20,147 bases of DNA from positions 1-20,147 of the forward strand of contig CANJJY010000026.1 in NCBI GenBank assembly GCA_947474445.1, written 5' to 3'. A program made the translations under genes and the position numbers. The DNA is from Oligoflexaceae bacterium (lineage in GTDB: Bacteria > Bdellovibrionota_B > Oligoflexia > Oligoflexales > Oligoflexaceae). Position 1 is the stretch's first letter, and every line of letters starts with the position of its first letter. Shown one piece after another: positions 6,644-14,039 of this stretch. The notes below the pieces were generated by a model that made no database searches, was not told where the DNA came from, and worked only from the letters and a program-made list of their open reading frames with translations.

Positions 6644-7375
6644 TTAAAGGGGAGGAGAGGGGAAATCGAAGAGGATCTGAACTCTTTCGTGCGGTTCTGG
6701 AGGATCGGGTGCATAGAGAGTTTTGCGCCAGTAGACGGCCGCTTCTGGAAAGCGCTGGGCCATGGCATTCAAATTTCCCAGTTCATTCTCAAAGGCGGCG
6801 ATTACGGGACCCAATTGAGCGACTTCTTCGAGCGCCAGGCGCTTGAATTCAAAATCACCCATGTTAACGTCAGGCTTTAACATAAAGTGTATGTCGGGCC
6901 CTTGCGTGGGAAATCCAAGTTGAGTCAAAGATTCAAATGTACCACGGCCCATACCCGCTTGATCACGGCCCGTTAAATAAACAAGGGCCAGACCCGATCG
7001 ATGAGATCTTTCAACGAAGGGTACGGCTCCTGGGAAGGCTTGATCCTGAATTAAATAGGGAAAAGTAAAGTAGTGCTGCCGCCAGAAGTCGAACAGGGCG
7101 GCAGCAAACTCCTGATTTTTGATCTGCAAGGATTTTAGGTTGTCGTGAACACGATATCGTACCGCTTCTGGGGACAAGGCGGCAAGCTGATCACATTCCG
7201 TAGAAAAAGTCCGACGAACCTCGGCTTGTGCAATGAAGTCCATGAAGACTTTATGCTTGCGATGACGACAATCGATTAAAGTGTCGTCGATATCAAGTAA
7301 AAGGATGGGCTTGCGCGTTTCGCTAGGGCGAGTTTGCTGGCGTCGAAGTTCTTCTATCTGTTCATATAAATGCAT
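6644..7375 (-). CDS. HAD-superfamily hydrolase (probable phosphatase)
   Basis: A 243-residue haloacid-dehalogenase-fold protein. Motif I is LLLDIDDTL (nucleophile Asp28, acid/base Asp30). Motif II is YLTGRD (Thr135). Motif III is probably Lys167 in MLKPD. The motif IV position carries FENELGNLNAM, with Glu residues in place of the usual paired Asp for Mg2+ binding. About 100 residues between motifs I and II form a helical cap. The substrate cannot be deduced. The start overlaps the stop of the upstream ABC gene by 14 bases, so it is very likely co-transcribed and translationally coupled with the exporter. It is the last gene of that operon. The family assignment is firm, the specific function open. 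Confidence 0.8.
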   Translation of the reverse strand: MHLYEQIEELRRQQTRPSETRKPILLLDIDDTLIDCRHRKHKVFMDFIAQAEVRRTFSTECDQLAALSPEAVRYRVHDNLKSLQIKNQEFAAALFDFWRQHYFTFPYLIQDQAFPGAVPFVERSHRSGLALVYLTGRDQAGMGRGTFESLTQLGFPTQGPDIHFMLKPDVNMGDFEFKRLALEEVAQLGPVIAAFENELGNLNAMAQRFPEAAVYWRKTLYAPDPPEPHERVQILFDFPSPPL

Positions 7376-9146
7376 GGGCCATCTGTCTCTTTACTAGTTT
7401 TGAATAGAGTCCCTGGGACTTCAAAAGATGCGCATGTGGCCCCTGTTCAACAATCTGCCCATTTTCAAAAACCAAAATCCGATCGCAATGTTGAATCGTG
7501 CTCAATCGATGCGCAATGATAAAGCAGGTGCGATCCTTTAATAGCTCCAAGATAGCCTTTTGAATCAAAACTTCGCAAGGCTCATCGATATTAGCCGTCG
7601 CTTCATCGAGGATTAGAATGGCCGGACTGCGGAGGAGCATGCGGGTAAAAGCCAGCAATTGACGCTCGCCCATGCTGAGATTCGTGCCACTGTCCTGAAT
7701 CGTTGCGTCCAAACCTCCCGGCAATTTTCGCAGGATCTGGCCCAAGCCAGTGCGCTCGCAGGCTGAGAGCAGTTCGTGGTCGGAAATGCTGCGCCCAAGG
7801 GGCGCTGTCATGAGCAGATTTTCCCTCAAGGTTCCCTGAAAGATGACGACGTCTTGGGATACGATTCCGATATTCTCCCGAAGATGTTTGCGATCCCACC
7901 TCCGTATAGGGATATCGTCGATAAGGATTTCACCATCTGGCCAAGGGTAAAGTTGCGGGATCAGGTGGACGGTTGTTGTCTTCCCTGATCCTGTGCGTCC
8001 TACCAATCCCATACTCATGCCAGCTTCAGCTATCAGATCAATGCCTTTAAGGATCGTAGTCTGCTTATCGTAGCTCATATAAACTTTGCGAAATTCGACT
8101 TTACCACGGATTTCTTGGCGAATGTCCCCGTTTTTGCCGAGGATTTGATCCTCTTCTTCTTCATTGAGCACTTTACGCACTCTTTCGCTCGAGGCAATCG
8201 CGTCCTGAATCAAATGCAATTCAAACGAGAGTTGCATGATCGGCCGAAAATAGCGTTCGGCATAACGAATAAACGCAACGAGTAGCCCTATGGTGATAGT
8301 CTTATCCAGCACCATGTGCCCGCCCCAAAGCAAAATAACGACGATCGGAAGCGAACAAAGAAAGGCTGCTAGAGGGCGGATAAAAGAGTTCCAGTTCATT
8401 AATCTGAACGCCGAGCTCAATAATTCTTTTGATGAGTCCTCAAACGATTTGGCACTCCATTTTTCTAAGCCAAAAACTCTAATCAAGGGCAGCCCACTGA
8501 TGAACTCGGCAAGCTTTGAGTTAAGAGCAGCTGATTTCTTTTTATAATCGCGAACCCAATACCGGACGGGTTTACGCATGATGACGGTGAAAACAAGAGC
8601 AGGGAGACTCGATAGGGTAATATAAAAGCCCATGTGAAAATCAGTCAACAGCATAGCAACCAGTACCGATACGACCGTGATAGTAGCGGTTAGAACGCGC
8701 GGCATAGTATTGTTGAAAAAAGATTCGATGCCTTCAACATCCGCTGTCAGTCGGGTGATCGTGCGGCCCAGGGGCTGACGGTCGTAGTAAGACAAAGGCA
8801 ATTGGGTGAGTTTGGCAAACAGAGCCTTTCGGATTGATAGGGCGACTTGGTTGGTGGCGTAGGCGATGCTCACACGCCCGCGATAATAAACGCCGATATG
8901 AATGACCTCAAGGGTCAGGATGCCTCCTACTGTCGTCCAGATGTCTATTGAAGGACTCGCGTTGATAAGAAGTTCGGCGAGCCTGCCCATGAGTTTGGCG
9001 GAGAACATCAAAATTCCCGACGAGATAATGACGAGGCTGATGCCGCCCAAAAGCTGGCCGTAGGTTCCGCGACCGTAACGAAAAAGCGCGATAACTGCGG
9101 AGAAATCACCCTGATGATCGATCGTATCGGTATCGTGAGCTTGCAT
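7362..9146 (-). CDS. ABC exporter half-transporter, subunit with canonical Walker B (MdlB/YheH-like)
   Basis: A 594-residue fused permease-ATPase. Residues 20-330 form the six-helix ABC exporter transmembrane domain. The nucleotide-binding domain follows: Walker A GRTGSGKTT (383-391), Q-loop Gln431 in IGIVSQD, signature LSMGE (490-494) instead of LSGGQ, Walker B LILDE with catalytic Glu515, and H-loop His546 in IAHRLSTI. It pairs with the gene just upstream: that stop (TGA) is two bases before this ATG. The degenerate signature matches the degenerate Walker B of the partner, so one ATP site of the dimer is non-catalytic, as in TM287/288, TmrAB and E. coli MdlAB-like pairs. It is probably an inner-membrane exporter of lipids, drugs or peptides. 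The start at 9146 is preferred over in-frame extension into the upstream gene. Confidence 0.9.
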   Translation of the reverse strand: MQAHDTDTIDHQGDFSAVIALFRYGRGTYGQLLGGISLVIISSGILMFSAKLMGRLAELLINASPSIDIWTTVGGILTLEVIHIGVYYRGRVSIAYATNQVALSIRKALFAKLTQLPLSYYDRQPLGRTITRLTADVEGIESFFNNTMPRVLTATITVVSVLVAMLLTDFHMGFYITLSSLPALVFTVIMRKPVRYWVRDYKKKSAALNSKLAEFISGLPLIRVFGLEKWSAKSFEDSSKELLSSAFRLMNWNSFIRPLAAFLCSLPIVVILLWGGHMVLDKTITIGLLVAFIRYAERYFRPIMQLSFELHLIQDAIASSERVRKVLNEEEEDQILGKNGDIRQEIRGKVEFRKVYMSYDKQTTILKGIDLIAEAGMSMGLVGRTGSGKTTTVHLIPQLYPWPDGEILIDDIPIRRWDRKHLRENIGIVSQDVVIFQGTLRENLLMTAPLGRSISDHELLSACERTGLGQILRKLPGGLDATIQDSGTNLSMGERQLLAFTRMLLRSPAILILDEATANIDEPCEVLIQKAILELLKDRTCFIIAHRLSTIQHCDRILVFENGQIVEQGPHAHLLKSQGLYSKLVKRQMAHAFI

Positions 9147-9148
9147 GG

Positions 9149-10918
9149 TCAGACCTCGCAGGGCAGCAGATGAAGTTGACTTGAAAATCCAAGGGCACCT
9201 GACGGTTGACTTTCCAAAGAACCCTCGAGCAGCTGTCCATCTTCCATTCGCAAAATCCGGTGGCAAAGTTGAAGCGTCGAGGCCCGGTGCGCCGCCCAGA
9301 TCATCGTCTGCTGCCCTAATCGTCGATCAAGCCGCTCCAGAATGCGAGCTTCCGTCAGAGAATCCACAGCGCTGAGGCCGTCATCGATGAGCAGAATAGG
9401 AGCGGGTTTGAGCAGCGCTCGAGCAAGAGCCAAGCGTTGCTTTTGCCCGCCTGACAGGTTTATGCCCCACTCGCCGATCCAGCTATCGAGGCCGGCAGGG
9501 AACTGATCGATATCGTCCCAGAGCTCTACGCACTGAAGAACGTCTTCCAGTTCTTTTTCAGAACAACGTCCATCAGGGCTCAAATTGTAGCGAATGGTTC
9601 CCGCGAAGAGGAAAGGTTTTTGAGACACGAGGGTGATTTGCTGAGTCAACCAGTCCCGCCCGGATTGTCCCAGAGGAAGCCCGTGAATTCGGGCCGAACC
9701 TTGTTCGATGGGAAGAAGTCCTGCGACGAGATGAATCAAACTCGACTTGCCACTGCCGATGGGCCCGAGCAATCCCAGCTTTTCGCCTCGCGGCAGAGTT
9801 AAGCTGACATCACGCAAGGCATTTCTCTTCCCATCGTAACTGAATGAGACGGACTGTAGCTCGAGAGCAAGTTCGGGTTGGAATTTTTCGCTGATCAGCT
9901 TATCGGGCGTCGGCGAGATTTTCTCCTCGAGATCGTAAAGCTCGGTGATTCTCTGATAACTGGCAAACCCAGTCTGCCATTCAGAAATTACGGAACCCAG
10001 TTCGAAAAGTGGTGTTTGGAGGAGCAGGACATAGGATTGCAAGGCGATAAAAGCACCAATGCTGAGTTCTCCTGCTTGGATTTTGGTCACACCGAAAGTA
10101 AAAAGGATTCCATATGCGAAGATGCAGGGAAGTGCTCCCCAAATAAAAATTCGCCAGCCAGTCTTGAGGACTTCGAATTGTCTTGCGGCATAGACCTCGG
10201 CTTCTCGATTGAGTTTGTCGAGCCAGATTCCTTCGCTAGCGGTAGCGCGCTGCAAGCGAATAGTTTTCAGAGCTTGAGAAATGATTTCCGACAGATGAGA
10301 CAGCTGGACCTGTGCAAATTGATGCTGCTGGTATTCGCGTCGACTGATGCGGATGATACGGCGTGGGAGAAATGGAATCATGAGAAGGCAGAGGAGAGCC
10401 AGCTGGGGATGAATCATGAGCATGGAGGTCACTGAAAGGATCGTGAAAAAAATCAAATCAAAAGCGGTTACAAGAGTGAAGCCATGAATAAAGCGGATTT
10501 TATTCCAGTCCGCTGTTGCGCGGTTCATAAGGTCACCGAGAGAATAGCGCTCGAGCAGAGACAGGGGTTGATCCTTTAAAATATTCCACATCCTAGTCTT
10601 GACTTCATGGCCTGCTAGGTGACTTTGCCGAGCCAAAATTTGACGCCAACCGACGCGTCCGATCCATCCGAGAATGAGAACTCCGACCAAGGCAGACACC
10701 AAAACATTGAGCGTCTGCCCGCGATTTGCCGCAATAAAAAAGGCCGGGATCTGCTCATTGGCGTTCTCGCTTGTGAGGAGATCGAGACTCCATTGGATAA
10801 ACTTAGGAAGGAGGACTTCCGTGAGACTCGTCAGGAGAAGTGCCAGGATACCCGAGAGATAATAGCCGCGATACCTGCGGAGATTCTGCAAGAAAAGTCG
10901 ATAGGGACTATGCGTCAT
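9149..10918 (-). CDS. ABC exporter half-transporter, subunit with degenerate Walker B (MdlA/YheI-like)
   Basis: A 589-residue fused permease-ATPase and the first gene of the exporter operon. Membrane helices span about residues 18-310. The ATPase domain shows Walker A GPIGSGKS (385-392), Q-loop Gln433 in ITLVSQKPFLF, a perfect LSGGQ (488-492), and Walker B ILLIDD, in which Asp513 replaces the catalytic Glu. It also has SAVD as the D-loop and His544 in AAHRAS. The missing Glu means the ATP site built from this Walker B and the partner's LSMGE cannot hydrolyse normally. The site built from this LSGGQ and the partner's Glu can. This asymmetry is the hallmark of heterodimeric exporters. The start ATG has AGGA about eight bases upstream. 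Substrate unknown. Confidence 0.9.
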   Translation of the reverse strand: MTHSPYRLFLQNLRRYRGYYLSGILALLLTSLTEVLLPKFIQWSLDLLTSENANEQIPAFFIAANRGQTLNVLVSALVGVLILGWIGRVGWRQILARQSHLAGHEVKTRMWNILKDQPLSLLERYSLGDLMNRATADWNKIRFIHGFTLVTAFDLIFFTILSVTSMLMIHPQLALLCLLMIPFLPRRIIRISRREYQQHQFAQVQLSHLSEIISQALKTIRLQRATASEGIWLDKLNREAEVYAARQFEVLKTGWRIFIWGALPCIFAYGILFTFGVTKIQAGELSIGAFIALQSYVLLLQTPLFELGSVISEWQTGFASYQRITELYDLEEKISPTPDKLISEKFQPELALELQSVSFSYDGKRNALRDVSLTLPRGEKLGLLGPIGSGKSSLIHLVAGLLPIEQGSARIHGLPLGQSGRDWLTQQITLVSQKPFLFAGTIRYNLSPDGRCSEKELEDVLQCVELWDDIDQFPAGLDSWIGEWGINLSGGQKQRLALARALLKPAPILLIDDGLSAVDSLTEARILERLDRRLGQQTMIWAAHRASTLQLCHRILRMEDGQLLEGSLESQPSGALGFSSQLHLLPCEV

Positions 10919-11036
10919 GAAAACTTCCTGTACGAAAGCTTAATCGTTCAGAGTGCAATTTTAATGTTGAAGCAAACTCAACTGTCTACGGTTTTGCGAC
11001 AGGCTCTCTAAGATTCTCGCAGAGGAAGGGAAGAAG

Positions 11037-11070
11037 AAAAACCAAAACTTAAGCGAGAGGCTCCTCTCGC
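11037..11070 (-). terminator. Intrinsic terminator downstream of fabI
   Basis: GCGAGAGG-CT-CCTCTCGC (11053-11070) is a perfect 8-bp hairpin. On the - strand it is followed by TTAAGTTTTGGTTTTT, a broken but T-rich tract. It sits 22 bases past the fabI stop and upstream of the ABC operon, so it separates the two - strand transcription units. Confidence 0.65.
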
Positions 11071-11092
11071 CCAGTTCGACTAGGTGAGTAAA

Positions 11093-11902
11093 TCACGGTA
11101 TATCAGTCACGGCGTTTTCGGTGATCCCCATAATGTGGTAGCCCCCATCAACATGCAGAATCTCGCCCGTCGTCATGCGCCCGTAATCACTCAGTAAAAA
11201 GCAAGCTGCGGCACCGACGTCATCGGCTGTTATATTAGTCCGTAATGGTGAAGTCCCCTCGTACAGGCCGAGCATCTTTTTAAAATCACCCACTGCTGAA
11301 GCAGCCAATGTTTTGACCGGACCGGCGCTGATCGCATTGACTCGAATCTTTTGCCCGCCTAATTCTGAAGCCGCATAGCGCACGGAGGTGTCGAGTGCCG
11401 CTTTGCAGATGCCCATCATGTTGTATCCTGGCATCACTTTTTCGCCGCCATAATATGTCATGGCGCAGATGCTTCCACCGTTTTTCATATGCGGGGCCGC
11501 AGCGCGGGCGATGGCGAGAAAGCTATAGACGCTGATGTCCATCGCTTGAAGAAAGCCAGCACGACTGGCATGGATGGTGGGTACTTTAAGATCTTCGGTT
11601 GGTGCGTAGGCTATGGAATGGACAACAAAGTCAATTTGACCAAGTGCAGCGGCGGCAGCTTGGAAAAATTCTTCGATGGAAGTATCAAGCGCAACATCGC
11701 AGGCATCGAGAAACAAGGGATGCATCACATCGGTCACTTGCCGGACGCGCGCTTCATTGCGTTTGCGTTCGCCCGTATCGGGAAGATAGCTGATGGCCAG
11801 CTGGGCCCCTTCGCGGTGCAAGGCGCGAGCAACACCGGTTGCGATCGAGCGTTCATTGGCGATCCCCATGACAACGCCGCGTTTACCTTCGAGCAAGCCC
11901 AT
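11093..11902 (-). CDS. fabI: Enoyl-[acyl-carrier-protein] reductase (NADH), FabI
   Basis: A 269-residue short-chain dehydrogenase-fold enzyme that catalyses the last reduction of each cycle of type II fatty-acid synthesis in the cytoplasm. FabI-specific features are GIANERSIATG at residues 13-23 (nucleotide binding), VHSIAYAP (94-101), the catalytic Tyr160-x6-Lys167 with a second Tyr at 150/151, ISAGPVKTLAA (191-201), and the C-terminal GEILHVDGGYHIMG. Tyr-x6-Lys distinguishes FabI from the Tyr-x3-Lys of ordinary SDRs. The ATG follows AAGGGG at six bases. It is the last gene of a run that starts at the pilin-like gene. The 41 bases between it and the DUF503 gene contain two perfect palindromes, suggesting its own regulation. 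Confidence 0.95.
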   Translation of the reverse strand: MGLLEGKRGVVMGIANERSIATGVARALHREGAQLAISYLPDTGERKRNEARVRQVTDVMHPLFLDACDVALDTSIEEFFQAAAAALGQIDFVVHSIAYAPTEDLKVPTIHASRAGFLQAMDISVYSFLAIARAAAPHMKNGGSICAMTYYGGEKVMPGYNMMGICKAALDTSVRYAASELGGQKIRVNAISAGPVKTLAASAVGDFKKMLGLYEGTSPLRTNITADDVGAAACFLLSDYGRMTTGEILHVDGGYHIMGITENAVTDIP

Positions 11903-11912
11903 CGTATGCCCC

Positions 11913-11929
11913 TTATTAAAGTTTAATAA
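11913..11929. promoter_or_regulatory. Perfect AT-rich palindrome just upstream of fabI, possible operator
   Basis: TTATTAAA-G-TTTAATAA is an exact inverted repeat with 8-bp arms and a single central base. It lies directly before the fabI ribosome binding site (AAGGGG on the - strand). Its size and position suit a dimeric repressor such as a TetR-, MarR- or FapR-type fatty-acid regulator. It matches none of the FabR, FadR, FabT or FapR consensus sites that I can recall exactly. An RNA hairpin is the alternative. Confidence 0.45.
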
Positions 11930-11945
11930 AATTCCCTAGGGAATT
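11930..11945. promoter_or_regulatory. Perfect 16-bp palindrome between the DUF503 gene and fabI
   Basis: AATTCCCTAGGGAATT is identical to its reverse complement and touches the DUF503 stop codon. On the - strand it is followed by TTATT, so as RNA it could fold into a short stem with a CTAG loop before a T-rich run, a weak terminator or attenuator. As DNA it could be a second operator half next to the 17-base palindrome at 11913-11929. Confidence 0.4.
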
Positions 11946-12252
11946 AGACCCGTTCGGGCTCGTCCGCGAAAGCTTCAAAATCTTCGAGAATAGTACTTTC
12001 GGAATGAATACGCCCAAAGCCAGAGTTTTCGCAGCTGTCAGCTATGTCATCGATTAATTTACTGAGATGCTCTTCTTGGCTGTGAACAGCCGCCACGACT
12101 ACCGCGGCGACGCCCGACTTATGAAACTCGTCGGCGATCTGGACGCTGATTTTAAACCGCTGGCGGAGTTTGTCGACCAGTTGACTGAGTTCGCGCGCAT
12201 CGCGCGAAGTCGCTTGCGATTCAAAAGTGAGTTTGGTGACCACGAAATACAT
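11944..12252 (-). CDS. DUF503 family protein (YlxP-like)
   Basis: A 102-residue protein matching the small ferredoxin-like-fold DUF503 family. It starts with MYFVVTKLTF, has the conserved pattern SQLVDKLRQRFKISVQIADE and a central hydrophobic strand GVAAVVVAAV. It is slightly longer than usual, with an acidic C-terminal tail. The family has no proven biochemical role. In Firmicutes it sits in the nusA-infB-rbfA operon and has been linked to ribosome or RNA metabolism. Here it lies instead between a small membrane-protein gene (nine bases upstream) and fabI. The start ATG has AGGGA just upstream, overlapping the end of the previous gene's stop region, which suggests coupling. Confidence 0.7.
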   Translation of the reverse strand: MYFVVTKLTFESQATSRDARELSQLVDKLRQRFKISVQIADEFHKSGVAAVVVAAVHSQEEHLSKLIDDIADSCENSGFGRIHSESTILEDFEAFADEPERV

Positions 12253-12261
12253 GAAGTCCCT

Positions 12262-12594
12262 TTAAGTCAAAATCACGATAGTCACCGTTATAGGGAGCTC
12301 GACTAGAAAAAGCATCCCGTATTTCATGCGAGTCTCTATCCGCCAATACCGCGGGATGTGAACGGTCAAGGGAGGCTGGTCGCAGCTCAAAAGCCACTGG
12401 CCCTCCCGCTTTTGGTAGAGCGTTATGGCTTGGTTGGATGATGCGCAGAGGGCAAGACGCGCTTTTCCAGGATCAGCCAGGAATTGGCGACGCCAGCTGG
12501 CAGATTCTTCGAGACCATGCGCCAATCGCGAAGCGTTGATGCAGAATTCGCAGGCAGCCCACACGCAGACCGCTCCAGTTAGTTCAATGCCCAT
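12262..12594 (-). CDS. Small membrane protein next to a Flp-like pilin, function unknown
   Basis: A 110-residue protein that I do not recognise. It begins with MGIELTGAVCVWAACEFCIN, a short hydrophobic stretch with three cysteines. A polar middle of about 65 residues with several Arg and Gln follows, then a C-terminal hydrophobic run, YGMLFLVELPITVTIVIL. Two membrane ends flanking a soluble middle are possible. The start is supported by a very strong AAGGAGG ribosome binding site. The gene lies 27 bases after the pilin-like gene and nine bases before the DUF503 gene, so it is most likely in one transcript. By context it could be a pilus-associated or pseudopilin-like partner. The N-terminal Glu is not at the +5 position that prepilins require, so that remains a guess. 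Confidence 0.6.
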   Translation of the reverse strand: MGIELTGAVCVWAACEFCINASRLAHGLEESASWRRQFLADPGKARLALCASSNQAITLYQKREGQWLLSCDQPPLTVHIPRYWRIETRMKYGMLFLVELPITVTIVILT

Positions 12595-12621
12595 GGGCGA
12601 TGCCCCTCCTTGCGGCCGGCC

Positions 12622-12813
12622 CTATTCAAAGGGATTCAATTCGTCAAAATTAAACTCGATCCCCAGCTTGGCTTCTACTGCTGCAAGCTTTTGCTTCGCG
12701 GCTTGGCTCACAAAGGCAATCGCGCTTAGGGCTAAGACCAAACCAAAAATCGAGACAATGATATACTCAAGAGCGGCTCCGCCGGTCTCTGGATCGGGAA
12801 AAAATGGTCGCAT
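12622..12813 (-). CDS. Flp/type IVb-like pilin precursor
   Basis: A 63-residue protein with the layout of Flp-type pilins. A short leader (residues 1-11) ends in ETG. The mature start is GAALEYIIVS, with Glu at +5 and Tyr at +6, the conserved E-Y pair. A single hydrophobic helix follows (IIVSIFGLVLALSAIAFV), then a short charged tail. A TadV-type prepilin peptidase would cut after Gly11. GGAAG lies six bases upstream of the ATG. No tad assembly genes are in the window, so the pilus machinery must lie elsewhere, or this protein has a non-pilus role. It is the first gene of the unit that ends with fabI and is divergent from the MoxR operon. Confidence 0.65.
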   Translation of the reverse strand: MRPFFPDPETGGAALEYIIVSIFGLVLALSAIAFVSQAAKQKLAAVEAKLGIEFNFDELNPFE

Positions 12814-12916
12814 CAGGCGCTTCCTTTATTTGAGCTTTTATTCGTTCTTTTCCTGCTCATGGGCAGGTGGCAAAAGCTTTAGCGGATTTTCTTGCTGCCA
12901 ATCCAGGGACATCTTC

Positions 12917-12946
12917 TTGAGGGAAGATAGTCTGCCGGGTTAGGAT
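12917..12946 (+). promoter_or_regulatory. Candidate sigma-70 promoter of the MoxR operon
   Basis: TTGAGG (12917-12922) and TAGGAT (12941-12946) are separated by 18 bases, each with four of six consensus matches. Transcription would start near 12953. That is very close to the ATG at 12963 and better suited to the in-frame ATG at 12990. It lies in the 149-base divergent gap shared with the pilin-like gene. Confidence 0.35.
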
Positions 12947-12962
12947 AAGAGGTGCATTTTTT

Positions 12963-14039
12963 ATGAAAATTGGAAAGGCTGGGGATTCGATGCAAAACGA
13001 GACGATGTCACTGGAAGAGGCAGCGCGTTCGGTTCAGGATCTCAAACGGGCAGTGGCGACCTCAATATTCGGCCAGGAAGAACTGATTACGGAAGCCGTT
13101 TGCTGTCTTTTGTCGGGTGGACATATTTTAATGACAGGGGCACCCGGACTCGCTAAGACATCTCTCGTACGTGTTTTTTCTAGACATCTTCATCTCCATT
13201 TCGGACGGGTCCAATTCACCCCCGATCTCTTGCCCAGCGATATTATTGGCTCAGATATCCTCAATATCGACCCCGATACCGGGCGCAAAGCCTTCGAATT
13301 TTCCAAGGGACCGGTATTTGTCAACCTGCTCCTAGCGGACGAGATTAACCGCGCTTCGCCGCGGACTCAGTCGGCTTTACTGGAAGCTATGCAGGAGCGT
13401 ACGTGTACGGTCGGCGGCCAGGTGCATCAACTGCCTGACCCCTTCATGGTATTTGCGACCCAGAACCCTTTTGAATCGGAAGGGACATTTCCGCTTCCGG
13501 AAGCTCAGCTTGACCGCTTTTTGCTCCACGCGATCGTTGACTACCCAGAAGCCGATGCCGAAGAGAAAATCCTTCATACCCATGTCCGTAGCGAGCTTGT
13601 CGGCGAACAGCGCGCTTCAGCATCATCGGCAAGCCAGAGCCAGCATCAGATGTCGGCTGCCAACCTCTCGCTTTTGCTCGGTGCTAAGCAGCAGGTTCGC
13701 GTGCCAGAAGAAATGATCGGCATCATCAACCGTCTCGTTCGTTCGACCCGGCCCGTTGAGGGAGGATGTCCTGAACAATTGCGATCGCTCGTTTGGTACG
13801 GGGCAGGACCGCGCGCAGGAATCAGTCTGTTGTCGGTGAGTCGCTCGTTGGCCTTGCTCGAGGGGTCGGACACCTTGCGCTGGCGCCACGTACGTCGGAT
13901 GGCTAAACCTGTTTTAAGGCACCGCATTCGCTTAGCGATGCAAGCCAAAAGTGAGCCTTACGCTGAAGATCAATTTATTGAAGCCTTGCTGCAGCACGTT
14001 GAAGAGAGTGCGCAGCTAGCAGCCAAAGGATGGATTTGA
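12963..14039 (+). CDS. MoxR-family AAA+ ATPase
   Basis: A 358-residue AAA+ ATPase of the MoxR group, chaperone-like enzymes that act with vWA-domain proteins. Visible are Walker A GAPGLAKTS (59-67), LLPSDIIGSDIL, Walker B LLLADEINRASPRTQSALLEAM (Asp-Glu at 126-127), sensor 1 FATQNPFESEGTFPLPEAQLDRF with the MoxR-specific insertion, and the C-terminal lid domain with RSTRPVEGG. AAGAGG lies ten bases before the ATG. An in-frame ATG at 12990, behind GGGGA, is an equally possible start and would give a 349-residue protein. First gene of the four-gene operon; its stop overlaps the next start in TGATG. It is probably cytoplasmic, remodelling or activating the membrane vWA proteins encoded downstream. 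Confidence 0.93.
   Translation: MKIGKAGDSMQNETMSLEEAARSVQDLKRAVATSIFGQEELITEAVCCLLSGGHILMTGAPGLAKTSLVRVFSRHLHLHFGRVQFTPDLLPSDIIGSDILNIDPDTGRKAFEFSKGPVFVNLLLADEINRASPRTQSALLEAMQERTCTVGGQVHQLPDPFMVFATQNPFESEGTFPLPEAQLDRFLLHAIVDYPEADAEEKILHTHVRSELVGEQRASASSASQSQHQMSAANLSLLLGAKQQVRVPEEMIGIINRLVRSTRPVEGGCPEQLRSLVWYGAGPRAGISLLSVSRSLALLEGSDTLRWRHVRRMAKPVLRHRIRLAMQAKSEPYAEDQFIEALLQHVEESAQLAAKGWI

Noticed and set aside
9878..10435. A long 185-codon + strand frame
   Set aside because: It lies entirely antisense to the well-supported ABC exporter gene and shows no domain. It is a shadow of that gene's codon pattern.
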